DNA from: DTBU01 sp964568845
Lineage (GTDB): Archaea; Thermoproteota; CALKCG01; B24
NCBI GenBank assembly: GCA_964568845.1
Contig: CAZMSC010000024.1
Span: 1 to 20,547 of the forward strand
Direction: 5' to 3'
Length of the DNA: 20,547 nucleotides
The notes below the pieces were generated by a model that ran no database searches, was not told where the DNA came from, and worked only from the letters and a program-made list of their open reading frames with translations. Position 1 is the first letter of the stretch. Each line of letters opens with the position of its first letter. Of this stretch, positions 1 through 7,454 are shown one piece after another. The position numbers were made by a program, and so were the translations under genes.

Positions 1-1042
1 TACGTCTCTGTTCTTTCCTAATCTCTGGATAATAGATTGGATGTACCACAACCATGCCTCTGAACGCGTAAAATGGCTGTACAACGCGTAGAATCTCTTC
101 ATCTCCGGTTCTACTGATGTATTCTTCGTAGAATAGCTTGAAGAGCCTTCTAAAGCTGTCTTCCAGCGAGCCGTGTTGCCATACGCTTATAAACAGGTAG
201 TTTATCGTTAAAGCGGTTACATCGTCTGCGGGTTCACCGTACATTTCCCTCGATAGATCTACTGCTACGATTGATCCATCTGGTTTAAACCTTATATTTC
301 CAAATGGGTGGAAGTCTCCGTGAATTCTAGAGAGTCTATGGGTCTTTTTCTTTAAACGGCTCCTCCACTTAACGGCCTCAACTTCTATACGGCATATTTC
401 CTCGTCTGATATGAAGTCTATATTGTCTTGGTATGTGTCTATAACTCCCATGAGCATTTCCCCGTGGCCTATAAGGTCCCTGATATGTCTAACATATAAG
501 TTTCTATCGCTGGTCTTCTCCGAATGTAGAGTGGATAGATACTCTACGCATTTGATACACATGTCTTCATCTTTACGCGTCAGGCTCCCCCTCCTACTGA
601 GCTCAAGCAAGTGCTCCACGTAAGGTCTACCATGCTCTTCCGTTAAAGGCTCTACCAACTGGATGAACTCTACGGCATCTCCTATAGATACCAATGAACC
701 GTTTTTCAGAACTGCTACCACATCGATTGACGGTATGCACGTATTCTTCGGAGCGGCATTGTAAAGCATGTGTTGGAGAAGTAGAACTGAAGCTCTATCG
801 CTCATATAATCGTGTCCCCAGCCCGTATCCCCCCTAACGATTCTCATAACGAGAGCCTTCAATTTAGAATCCTGCTTAAACTTCAAAAGGAAGCCCGCGT
901 TGTGAAAACCTTCACCAAGCTTTACAATATCTAATACCTCAACCCTATGGCCAAACTTAGACTCCAAGTAGTTTCTCAGAGATTCCTCATCTACCGTCAC
1001 CGTATACGAGCCTACTTTAAGGTTCACGTAGATCCCGAACAT
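1..1042 (-). CDS. Aminoglycoside phosphotransferase/choline-kinase-fold protein (partial, C-terminus off the window)
   Basis: Reading the reverse strand from an ATG at 1042 gives an uninterrupted frame to base 1 (347 codons, stop not reached). The protein has the kinase catalytic loop HGDFHPFGN at about residues 241-249 and, 13 residues later, AVDLSRE followed by GEPADD (about 260-274). These correspond to the Brenner-type HxDxxxxN loop and the Mg-binding Asp of the APH/ChoK family, which phosphorylates hydroxyls of small molecules (sugars, choline, antibiotics). The N-terminal lobe has LGEGFHNAGFLLKF (about 43-56), resembling the glycine-rich nucleotide-binding loop, and a beta strand VMRIV that could carry the nucleotide-binding region. 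The substrate cannot be told from sequence, and archaeal members are mostly uncharacterised. The gene diverges from hisS across 113 bp. The fold is fairly sure; the specificity is unknown. Confidence 0.8.
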   Translation of the reverse strand, partial: MFGIYVNLKVGSYTVTVDEESLRNYLESKFGHRVEVLDIVKLGEGFHNAGFLLKFKQDSKLKALVMRIVRGDTGWGHDYMSDRASVLLLQHMLYNAAPKNTCIPSIDVVAVLKNGSLVSIGDAVEFIQLVEPLTEEHGRPYVEHLLELSRRGSLTRKDEDMCIKCVEYLSTLHSEKTSDRNLYVRHIRDLIGHGEMLMGVIDTYQDNIDFISDEEICRIEVEAVKWRSRLKKKTHRLSRIHGDFHPFGNIRFKPDGSIVAVDLSREMYGEPADDVTALTINYLFISVWQHGSLEDSFRRLFKLFYEEYISRTGDEEILRVVQPFYAFRGMVVVHPIYYPEIRKEQRR

Positions 1043-1122
1043 ATATTGAAATTCTAGGATTTACTGTTTACGTTTTAAACCGTCAACGTATTCATGTAAA
1101 ATATTCTAAAGGACTCTAAACC

Positions 1123-1132
1123 CTTATATTTA
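1123..1132 (+). promoter_or_regulatory. TATA box of hisS
   Basis: CTTATATTTA lies with its centre about 28 bp upstream of the hisS ATG at 1156. That spacing predicts transcription starting at or next to the start codon, and no Shine-Dalgarno sequence is present, so hisS is probably read from a leaderless mRNA. Confidence 0.55.
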
Positions 1133-1155
1133 TTTTAGCCTCTTCATATCTGGAA

Positions 1156-2469
1156 ATGAGCCTCAAACGTTTTCTTAAACCACACAGAGGTATGCGGGAT
1201 TACTTACCTAGAGACCTCTATGAACGTAGAATAGTCGAGGAGGCAATTCGAGAGCTCTTCAAGCTTTACGGCTATGAGGAGGTTGAAACACCTACCGTTG
1301 AATACTACGAGCTTTTAGCTGCGAAAGTTGGTGAAGAGACTAGAAGAACCATGTACGTTTTCAAAGACCTAGCTGGTAGGACTCTAGCTTTAAGACCTGA
1401 AGGTACTGTACCGATCGTCAGACTGGTTGCGTCAAAGCTTAAGACAGCTCCAAAACCAATCAGGCTGGGATACATCTGGGACTTCTACAGGTACGATGAG
1501 CCTCAGAGGGGACGTTTTAGACGTTTCTATCAAGGCGGGTTTGAGCTTCTCGGCTCACCTAAACTTGAAGCTGATATGGAAATACTATCGATTTCAATAG
1601 AGCTCATGAAGAAGCTCAAGCTTGGAAAATTTCAAGTAAAGCTTAGTGATGTGGGTGTACTTCGTGGTCTTATGAGTAGCTGGGGTGTTGATGAGAATTT
1701 GCAGAATAGAGTATTGAGCCTAGCAGATAAGAAAGACTATGAAGGAGCTATTAGAGAGCTTGAAGCTACAAATCTAGACGAAGCTTCCACCTCAAAAGTT
1801 GCTAAAATATTCAAACTCAAGGGTCTAAACTATAAAAGTATCATAGCTGAAGCTAAGAGTATAGTAGGCTCTTGCGAAGATTCTGTAAAATCTTTGGAAA
1901 ATCTAGAGACAATCCTTGACAACATAAGGGAGATATACCCAGAGCCAGAGTACCTCCTAGACCTCGGATTCGCGAGAGGATTGGAATACTACACTGGCAT
2001 GATATTTGAAGTCTTCGTAGAGAACCTCGACATAGCCCTTATAGGAGGAGGTAGGTATGATAAACTCGTCGAGCTTTACGGTGGTGAACCCACACCCGCC
2101 GTCGGTTGCGCCGCAGGCGTTGATAGACTGGTTCTAGCAATGGAGATCAATAACGTGATCCCACCTCCGCCACCCGTTAGGAGAGTATACCTCTACGTAC
2201 TGGACGGTGTCGCCTTATCCTACGGACTTAAAATTTCAGCTGAACTTAGAGCCAACGGCATTCCGGTCGAAGTAGAGGTTATGAATAGAAGCCTTTCTAA
2301 AGGCCTTTCCACCGCGGGTAAGAAGAATTACCCGTATGCTTTGATACTCGGCTCGAAAGAGGCTGAAGCTGGTTTGGTGTCATTAAAGGACATGTCTACT
2401 GGCATCCAGGAAACCTTGACGTTTAAAGAAGCCTTGAATAGGATTAAGTCGAGCTTTAATGTAGCCTAA
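1156..2469 (+). CDS. hisS: Histidyl-tRNA synthetase
   Basis: Class II aminoacyl-tRNA synthetase that charges tRNA-His in the cytosol. 437 residues, a normal length. The N-terminal KPHRGMRDYLPRD and the LALRPEGT segment (about 77-84) belong to the catalytic core. YRYDEPQRGRFRRFYQGGFE (about 111-130) is motif 2. LDLGFARGLEYYTG (about 268-281) holds the HisRS-specific Arg-containing histidine motif (RGLEYYTG). IGGGRYDKL (about 296-304) with AVGCAAGVDRL is motif 3 and the histidine pocket. The last 90 or so residues form the alpha/beta anticodon-binding domain. The ATG at 1156 sits about 28 bp from a good TATA box. The stop overlaps the stop of the convergent rpa gene by 4 bp, so the two genes share their 3' ends. 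Identity is certain by motif content; nothing is unusual. Confidence 0.97.
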   Translation: MSLKRFLKPHRGMRDYLPRDLYERRIVEEAIRELFKLYGYEEVETPTVEYYELLAAKVGEETRRTMYVFKDLAGRTLALRPEGTVPIVRLVASKLKTAPKPIRLGYIWDFYRYDEPQRGRFRRFYQGGFELLGSPKLEADMEILSISIELMKKLKLGKFQVKLSDVGVLRGLMSSWGVDENLQNRVLSLADKKDYEGAIRELEATNLDEASTSKVAKIFKLKGLNYKSIIAEAKSIVGSCEDSVKSLENLETILDNIREIYPEPEYLLDLGFARGLEYYTGMIFEVFVENLDIALIGGGRYDKLVELYGGEPTPAVGCAAGVDRLVLAMEINNVIPPPPPVRRVYLYVLDGVALSYGLKISAELRANGIPVEVEVMNRSLSKGLSTAGKKNYPYALILGSKEAEAGLVSLKDMSTGIQETLTFKEALNRIKSSFNVA

Positions 2470-3938
2470 TCCTCCGCTTCAATAATGATTAGCTCCGAAA
2501 ACTTTGTAGTAGACGCTTCAAGTTCTCCGGAAAGTCCGCGTCTAATGTATAAATGGGTGAGCCTGACAACGGCTCCAGCCTCAAGCTTTTCACACTTCTC
2601 CGCAAGCCCCCTCCAGACACTAGTCCTTATAGAGCCCGTGTCATCTCCAAGCATAAAAGATGCCACTTTAACCTCTTCCTTAGCAGTGTTCACGCCTCTA
2701 GTCTCAGGAGTCGTTAGCACTATCCCTTCGAGGGTTACATATCTATCACCCTCCCTCAGATCCTTAACTTTACGTTTGAGGTCTAAAACTTTAAAGTCTG
2801 GAAAGTCGCCTCTCTTTTCTAAAATCCCATCCGAACCAACATGGACTTCCACCTCTCTCAAACCCATACGGGTATACGCGTTCTTAACTATGAAAACGTC
2901 TCCTTCCCTTACTTCTTCAGCGTAATACGATGCTTTACCCCAAAAATTCACCAAAACTAGACCAGTATCATCTCCAGCAAGTAGGGAGGTAACCCTCCCC
3001 TCAACTCCAACGGGCGTTTTAAATACTCTCGTAAACGGTTTAGAGTAAACCCTTAGTAGTAAGCTAAGCCCTTTAACATTTGGTTTTAGATCTGCAGCCT
3101 TAGAAACCAACCCCTCTAAGCCAATCTTAAACGGTAGGATGCTAATCATGTTTGGGTTATTTATGTGTATTTCTAAACCACCCGTAGCTCTAAGCCTGAC
3201 TTTGCCTCCTAAAATCCTCAGTTTACTTCCATCCTCAACTTCAGCGACCTTATCTGCAACCTCATTCCATAAAACTAGTGTTAGAACACCGCTATCATCC
3301 TTAACATTAACTCTAAGCACCTTACCCTCACGTTCATTAACCTTAAAAGTTTTCAGCTCACTCTTAGAGATTATGGAGACTTCAAGGATAAAGATCCTAT
3401 CATCCACCGTTAAGCTAGATATCTTCTTAACAGGTGTTCCAACGTTAAAACCCTGCTCGAGTTTAATCGCCCCTCTAGATCCAACGTGTAGTTCAACACC
3501 TTCAACTCCGCTCCTAGTATATCCGTGGAGGATTTTAACCCTCCAACCTACTGAAGGATTCGTAGATAGAAACTCGTCAACTCTATCATCCCAGAGAACA
3601 CAGCTCATCTGTTTCGATCCATCATCCAATATGAGCCTTAAAACCTTCCCCTCACCCTGTCTACGTTTAAACTTTCTTACCTCTCCCACGTATACTATAG
3701 ACGCCTCTAGGGATACGTCTTTAAGCCCAGATACTAGATCTTCAAGTCTAACACCCCTGCCACTACTGTAGTCAACTACAACTCCTAAATCCTGAGCAAC
3801 TAAGTAAGCCGCCCCCTCATCTGTCAATAGGCCATGGTAGCCCCTCTTCTTCTCCTCTATCATAACTTTAACCTTCTCGGCAGTTAAGCTTGGCTTAGAA
3901 GCTAGTATGCGATTTATTATATTCTCTATCCCACCCAA
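2466..3938 (-). CDS. Replication protein A-like single-stranded DNA-binding protein with four OB folds
   Basis: 490-residue protein that by family binds and protects single-stranded DNA in replication, repair and recombination. The N-terminal segment (about 15-60; KVKVMIEEKKRGYHGLLTDE, then AAYLVAQDLGV) is the helical leader typical of archaeal RPA. Four OB-fold repeats follow at about 72-165, 172-268, 300-375 and 390-485; each carries the signature of a DDG/DDTG turn and a V-L-W/F-W strand (for example DDTGLVLVNFWG and DDTGSIRTSVWRG). There are only two cysteines, so the C4 zinc finger found in many euryarchaeal RPAs is missing. The start is TTG at 3938, since an in-frame TGA lies 12 bases upstream and the next Met would cut the conserved leader. 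The stop overlaps hisS by 4 bp in convergent orientation. Family assignment is strong; its partner subunits are not in the window. Confidence 0.9.
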   Translation of the reverse strand: MGGIENIINRILASKPSLTAEKVKVMIEEKKRGYHGLLTDEGAAYLVAQDLGVVVDYSSGRGVRLEDLVSGLKDVSLEASIVYVGEVRKFKRRQGEGKVLRLILDDGSKQMSCVLWDDRVDEFLSTNPSVGWRVKILHGYTRSGVEGVELHVGSRGAIKLEQGFNVGTPVKKISSLTVDDRIFILEVSIISKSELKTFKVNEREGKVLRVNVKDDSGVLTLVLWNEVADKVAEVEDGSKLRILGGKVRLRATGGLEIHINNPNMISILPFKIGLEGLVSKAADLKPNVKGLSLLLRVYSKPFTRVFKTPVGVEGRVTSLLAGDDTGLVLVNFWGKASYYAEEVREGDVFIVKNAYTRMGLREVEVHVGSDGILEKRGDFPDFKVLDLKRKVKDLREGDRYVTLEGIVLTTPETRGVNTAKEEVKVASFMLGDDTGSIRTSVWRGLAEKCEKLEAGAVVRLTHLYIRRGLSGELEASTTKFSELIIIEAED

Positions 3939-3975
3939 GATTTCAAATCAAGTTTTAGAAACCGTACCTATTAAT

Positions 3976-3984
3976 CTTTTATAA
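3976..3984 (-). promoter_or_regulatory. TATA box of the RPA-like gene
   Basis: On the reverse strand TTATAAAAG is centred about 42 bp upstream of the TTG start at 3938, predicting a start of transcription near 3954 and a 5' leader of about 16 nt. Confidence 0.45.
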
Positions 3985-4297
3985 CTGAATTTATATGACA
4001 GCCGTGTTAAATAACCTCCACTATAACACATGCTGGGTAATCAAAGGTCTTCAGACCCAATCTTCCCATCTAAGCCATTCTTATCAAATCTCTATCTCAA
4101 AAATAATCCGACCGGCATCAATTCTTCCCCACAACCACTACGTGAATACAGTTGTATGAGCTAACTATAAATTCATTGAAAAACACGCGTGGCCAGTCTA
4201 ACATCCAGCTAATCAATTTCAATAAGGCTTAGATGTCGTCGGGACCTCAAGAATTAAGTTACAAAGCAGTAGCTGTTAATAGTTTCGCTCAGGGAAA
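3985..4297. other. Gene-free intergenic stretch
   Basis: About 300 bp between the divergent RPA and DUF2070 promoters. No ORF with a recognisable protein, tRNA or C/D-box RNA was found on either strand. The only structure seen is a small inverted repeat: GGTCT at 4046-4050 pairs with AGACC at 4053-4057, and TGGGT at 4034-4038 could instead pair with ACCCA at 4055-4059. It sits on the RPA side, and its meaning is unknown. Confidence 0.5.
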
Positions 4298-4336
4298 TTT
4301 TATAAATGCCATTCGCCTCATCTTGTTGCAAAGGAG
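4298..4336 (+). promoter_or_regulatory. TATA box and ribosome-binding site of the DUF2070 gene
   Basis: TTTTATAAAT at 4298-4307 is centred about 40 bp upstream of the ATG at 4343, so transcription should begin near 4329. AAGGAG at 4331-4336 is a Shine-Dalgarno sequence 6 nt before the ATG. This gene therefore differs from its leaderless neighbours and supports the ATG at 4343. Confidence 0.5.
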
Positions 4337-4342
4337 CATACT

Positions 4343-6079
4343 ATGGGGTTTGATGCTGTAAAATATTACAGACACCTCTTTAAAATTCCAAGTCTTAGTG
4401 TGATCTTAGCTGAACATGCTATTTTAGGCTTAGCATCGGGCTTGTATATGGGTGGTTTAAACTTCGAATGTATTTTAAAGGGGTTTCTAACGTTTACAGT
4501 AACTTCGCTATTGTCGGACTTAATTACACGTTTCCTATGTAGATCTGAGCAACTTCTAACCTTTAGAAGAATGTCCGGTTTAACTCTCTTCTCAAATTTA
4601 GCGGTGGTCGTTTCGAGCCTACTTTTTACTCCGTTGAAATACCTGGGGTTTTCCATGGATAGAATTCTGCTGATAGGCTTCCCATTATCGGTAGCTTTAA
4701 GGTTTATGGTTTTTAAAACTTTAGCTTTTGAAAAGTCCTACGGCCTTCTTTCCATGGTTCAACCTTTGACATGCCTGTTGACGTTGATTTACGTCTACAA
4801 TTTAACCGTACGCCCAGCTCTTCCAATAGCATTGTTGCTAGCGCTCTTAACGACCCACGTATATTTAAGCTTAGTCAATAAAGAAGCTAAGTCTATAACC
4901 GATTTCAACGGTCTAACCCTTTTCAGGGCTTTCTTGGCTGATTGGATGGAAAATTTAGATGAACCAATTGAAAACGTCTTAGAAGAACTGGGAGTTGAAA
5001 GCGAACATTCAGTAGACATTCTCATCTTTAAAACCTCAAACAGCAAGACAGCCGTTGTAGTCCCATATATCCATCCAGGTCCGTTTAAAAACGTCGGTAG
5101 TAGCTCCCTACCGTGGAGTATTCAGTCTTTTACTGAAAAGCTGTTTAAATGCGAGGCTGTAGCCGTCCCTCACGGTGTATCAACACATGCTTACAATCTT
5201 ACATCGAAAAAGTATATCCCCAAAGTCTTGGAGGCGTTAAGCTCTATAAAGCCTGAGTTTAACATGTCAAAGTCATCTAAACCAGTTAGAGTTTATAGTG
5301 GTCCTGCTCAAGCGATCTGCCAATCGTTTAATGGAGTAGCCTTACTAGCGTTAACATTGGCTCCAAACCCTATGGAGGATATTCCGCCGAAGATAAAAAC
5401 CATACTTGAAGACTACGGTAGGTCTTTAGGCTTTAAATCAGTTATAGTAGTGGACGCCCACAACAGCTTCTCATGGAATGCACATCCTATGGATGATGGA
5501 GTTGCAGAGGCTTTAATCGAAGCTGGTAAAATGGCTCTACACATGGCTTCTAAGGCTGAGCTTAATAGGTTTAAATTAGGCTTTTCTAGAAGATGCATAT
5601 ACGGATACGGTGTTAAAGACGGCATTGGGCCCGGCGGAGTAGTCCTACACCTATTCATGGTAGAGGGCTCTCTCTACGCATACGTGACCATTGATGGTAA
5701 CAATATGGTTTCAGGGCTTAGGGAGAAAATAGTTCAGAAATTGAAGGAGATGGGTGTTTCAGATGTCGAGGTCTTTACGACGGACACCCACATGGTTAAT
5801 GCGACGGTTCTCAATAGGGGGTATAATCCAGTCGGCGAAGCTGTAGATGGAAAATCCATTATACAGTCTGTCTTAGAAGCGTTTAAAGAGGCCCATAGCA
5901 GGCTTGAATGGGCCTCCGCATATTATGGAGAGGCAACAGTAAGCGGTTTAAAAGTTCTTGGAGATGGATTATCTAAACTTCTTGAATCGCTGGAATCATC
6001 CGTTAAAAAAGCAAAACGCCTCGCCTTTAACCTTATGACGCCCCTCCTTATAGCATCCATGCTTATGATAGTTCTGTAA
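4343..6079 (+). CDS. DUF2070 family archaeal membrane protein
   Basis: 578 residues, the usual length for this archaeal family of unknown function. The N-terminal part (about 15-175) is hydrophobic with roughly six membrane segments, for example LIGFPLSVALRFMVF and ALPIALLLALLTTHVYLSL. A large soluble domain follows and carries the family hallmarks: YIHPGPFKNVGSSSLP (about 242-257), HGVSTHAYNLTS (about 277-288), VDAHNSF (370-376), NAHPMDDG (about 378-385), and VFTTDTHMVNAT. A single hydrophobic helix ends the protein (NLMTPLLIASMLMIV). The repeated His/Asp/Asn motifs look like a metal-centred active site, but that is an inference; no reaction is established here. The start is supported by an AAGGAG site and a TATA box. 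The gene is convergent with the Sec61beta gene, 40 bp away. Confidence 0.85.
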   Translation: MGFDAVKYYRHLFKIPSLSVILAEHAILGLASGLYMGGLNFECILKGFLTFTVTSLLSDLITRFLCRSEQLLTFRRMSGLTLFSNLAVVVSSLLFTPLKYLGFSMDRILLIGFPLSVALRFMVFKTLAFEKSYGLLSMVQPLTCLLTLIYVYNLTVRPALPIALLLALLTTHVYLSLVNKEAKSITDFNGLTLFRAFLADWMENLDEPIENVLEELGVESEHSVDILIFKTSNSKTAVVVPYIHPGPFKNVGSSSLPWSIQSFTEKLFKCEAVAVPHGVSTHAYNLTSKKYIPKVLEALSSIKPEFNMSKSSKPVRVYSGPAQAICQSFNGVALLALTLAPNPMEDIPPKIKTILEDYGRSLGFKSVIVVDAHNSFSWNAHPMDDGVAEALIEAGKMALHMASKAELNRFKLGFSRRCIYGYGVKDGIGPGGVVLHLFMVEGSLYAYVTIDGNNMVSGLREKIVQKLKEMGVSDVEVFTTDTHMVNATVLNRGYNPVGEAVDGKSIIQSVLEAFKEAHSRLEWASAYYGEATVSGLKVLGDGLSKLLESLESSVKKAKRLAFNLMTPLLIASMLMIVL

Positions 6080-6119
6080 ACAGACATCACAACGCTGTAA
6101 GATATATGGCTCTTACTCC

Positions 6120-6293
6120 TCATATTGCTCTAAAACCTATGTGTGCGATTATAACAGACACTATTAAAGCTGTAGCAATTATAACTACTATCTCAGGTCT
6201 GAGTTTTAATCCTTCCCCTTCTTCATCAAAGAACCTCAATAATCCTGCGGTCGTAGCTGGCATAGGTGATTCTTTCCTACGTTTCTTGCTCAT
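6120..6293 (-). CDS. secG: Preprotein translocase subunit Sec61beta (SecG)
   Basis: The reverse strand encodes a 57-residue protein from an ATG at 6293 to a TGA ending at 6120. It begins with a basic tail (MSKKRRKE), continues with MPATTAGLLRFFDEEGEGLK (about 11-30), and ends with one transmembrane helix, IVVIIATALIVSVIIAHIGF (about 35-54). This is the pattern of archaeal Sec61beta: a cytosolic basic N-terminus, the conserved AGL-R-F/Y-F-DEE box just before the membrane, and a C-terminal tail anchor. It would sit beside SecY and SecE in the protein-conducting channel, neither of which is in the window. Length and topology match the family. A longer open frame on the opposite strand over the same bases is a shadow of this gene. 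A possible TATA element (CTTATTAC on the reverse strand, about 6322-6329) lies about 30 bp upstream. Confidence 0.88.
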   Translation of the reverse strand: MSKKRRKESPMPATTAGLLRFFDEEGEGLKLRPEIVVIIATALIVSVIIAHIGFRAI

Positions 6294-6374
6294 ACAATTC
6301 TTTTATTCACTGAGAAGTTTGTAATAAGCTTTTCCATAAAATTGAGTTACAACGTAAACTTTAACTGAAGGAAA

Positions 6375-6383
6375 AATATATAA
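6375..6383 (+). promoter_or_regulatory. TATA box of the hydrogenase operon
   Basis: AATATATAA, preceded by an A-rich BRE-like stretch, is centred about 35 bp before the hydB ATG at 6414. It predicts a leader of under 10 nt. No other promoter-like element was seen inside the operon, so it probably drives all four subunit genes. Confidence 0.55.
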
Positions 6384-6413
6384 GGCTGTTAATTTTTAAT
6401 CTTAAGGTCTCAG

Positions 6414-7448
6414 ATGCTTAAGATTAGTAAACCCTACACGTTCATAACGACACTTGAGGGTTTACAGAAACTATTAGATTTTTTCGTAAAACGTGGCTTC
6501 ACCGTTTACGGACCTGTTATAAAGGGTAAAAGCTGGGTTTTCTCAGAAATCCACTCGATCTCAGAGGTCGACTTAAACTATATCCGTTCAATCCTACCGC
6601 CTAAAAAGCTCCTCCTCCCACCTAAAAGCTCAATCTTCAGCTTTAAGCTCGACGATAGTTTTGAAGTGTTTGAATCCTGCGATTTCAAGAATGTCGTCCT
6701 CTTCGGAGTGCATCCTTGCGACTTAAAGGCTATTGAAAAATTGGATGCCTTCTCAAGCTTTTATATGGAAGACGTGTGCTATAAGGCTAGAAGACAAGGT
6801 TTATTCATAGTAGGCTTAACCTGTAACGTTGTCGATGAGCATTGTTTCTGCAGTTCACTAGGCATAGGTCCTGAAGCATCAACGGGGTTCGACATATTGA
6901 TAACTCAAATCGGTGAGAGTTTCCTAGTTGAAAGCGGTAGCTTAAAAGGTTTAAACATTCTAAGAGAACTGAACTTCCCAGAGGCAAAATCTGAGCATTT
7001 AGAAGCTAAAATGAGGCATATCGAAGATCTTAAAAGCCGCTTCACTAAGAAAGCTGACTTTAAAGAGCTAGATAAGATTGCAAAGAGTAAGCTGGATCAT
7101 AAAGTTTGGCTTGAGACGGCTGAAAAATGTCTATCCTGTGGGAACTGTAGCATGGTTTGCCCAGTATGTTACTGTTTCGATGTATATGATTCACTCGATC
7201 TAACGCTTAAGGAGGGGGCTAGAGTCATGGAGTTAGACTCATGCCAGCTCTTAGAGTATGCGGAGGTGGCTCTCGGAGGCAACTTCAGGAGAGACAGATA
7301 TCAGAGGCTACGTCACTGGATGCTCTGTAAATTTGGAGCAGCCGGAGGTTCAACTTACACCAGCTGTGTTGGATGTGGCAGATGTCTAGTTTACTGTCCA
7401 ACTAGTATAGATTTAACAGAGGTCGCTAGGGTATTGAAAGGGGGCTGA
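6414..7448 (+). CDS. hydB: [NiFe] (sulf)hydrogenase beta subunit, 4Fe-4S electron-transfer protein
   Basis: 344-residue iron-sulfur subunit that relays electrons between the hydrogenase small subunit and the flavin subunit. The N-terminal 220 residues match the HydB/AsrA-type domain, with GVHPCDLKAIEKLDAF and CFCSSLGIGPEAS as landmarks. The C-terminal part has two ferredoxin-type clusters: C239-x2-C242-x2-C245-x3-C249-P (followed by C252 and C254) and C318-x2-C321-x2-C324-x3-C328-P. All eight cluster cysteines are present. It is the first gene of a four-gene operon in the same order (beta, gamma, delta, alpha) as the Pyrococcus sulfhydrogenase I operon. The stop is 6 nt before the gamma gene. 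Homology to anaerobic sulfite reductase subunit A is expected, but the adjoining [NiFe] subunits decide for hydrogenase. Confidence 0.92.
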   Translation: MLKISKPYTFITTLEGLQKLLDFFVKRGFTVYGPVIKGKSWVFSEIHSISEVDLNYIRSILPPKKLLLPPKSSIFSFKLDDSFEVFESCDFKNVVLFGVHPCDLKAIEKLDAFSSFYMEDVCYKARRQGLFIVGLTCNVVDEHCFCSSLGIGPEASTGFDILITQIGESFLVESGSLKGLNILRELNFPEAKSEHLEAKMRHIEDLKSRFTKKADFKELDKIAKSKLDHKVWLETAEKCLSCGNCSMVCPVCYCFDVYDSLDLTLKEGARVMELDSCQLLEYAEVALGGNFRRDRYQRLRHWMLCKFGAAGGSTYTSCVGCGRCLVYCPTSIDLTEVARVLKGG

Positions 7449-7454
7449 TTTACG

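Noticed and set aside
3139..3771. 210-codon plus-strand frame
   Set aside because: It is a Ser/Leu/Pro-rich shadow of the RPA-like gene, whose OB-fold repeats are unambiguous.
4118..4222. Short reverse-strand frame (WMLDWPRVFFNEF and so on) in the 404-bp gap
   Set aside because: It has only about 34 codons from a TTG, a stop just upstream, and no continuation in other frames; chance cannot be excluded.
6106..6324. 72-codon plus-strand frame
   Set aside because: It lies antisense to the Sec61beta gene, has no family features and no promoter.
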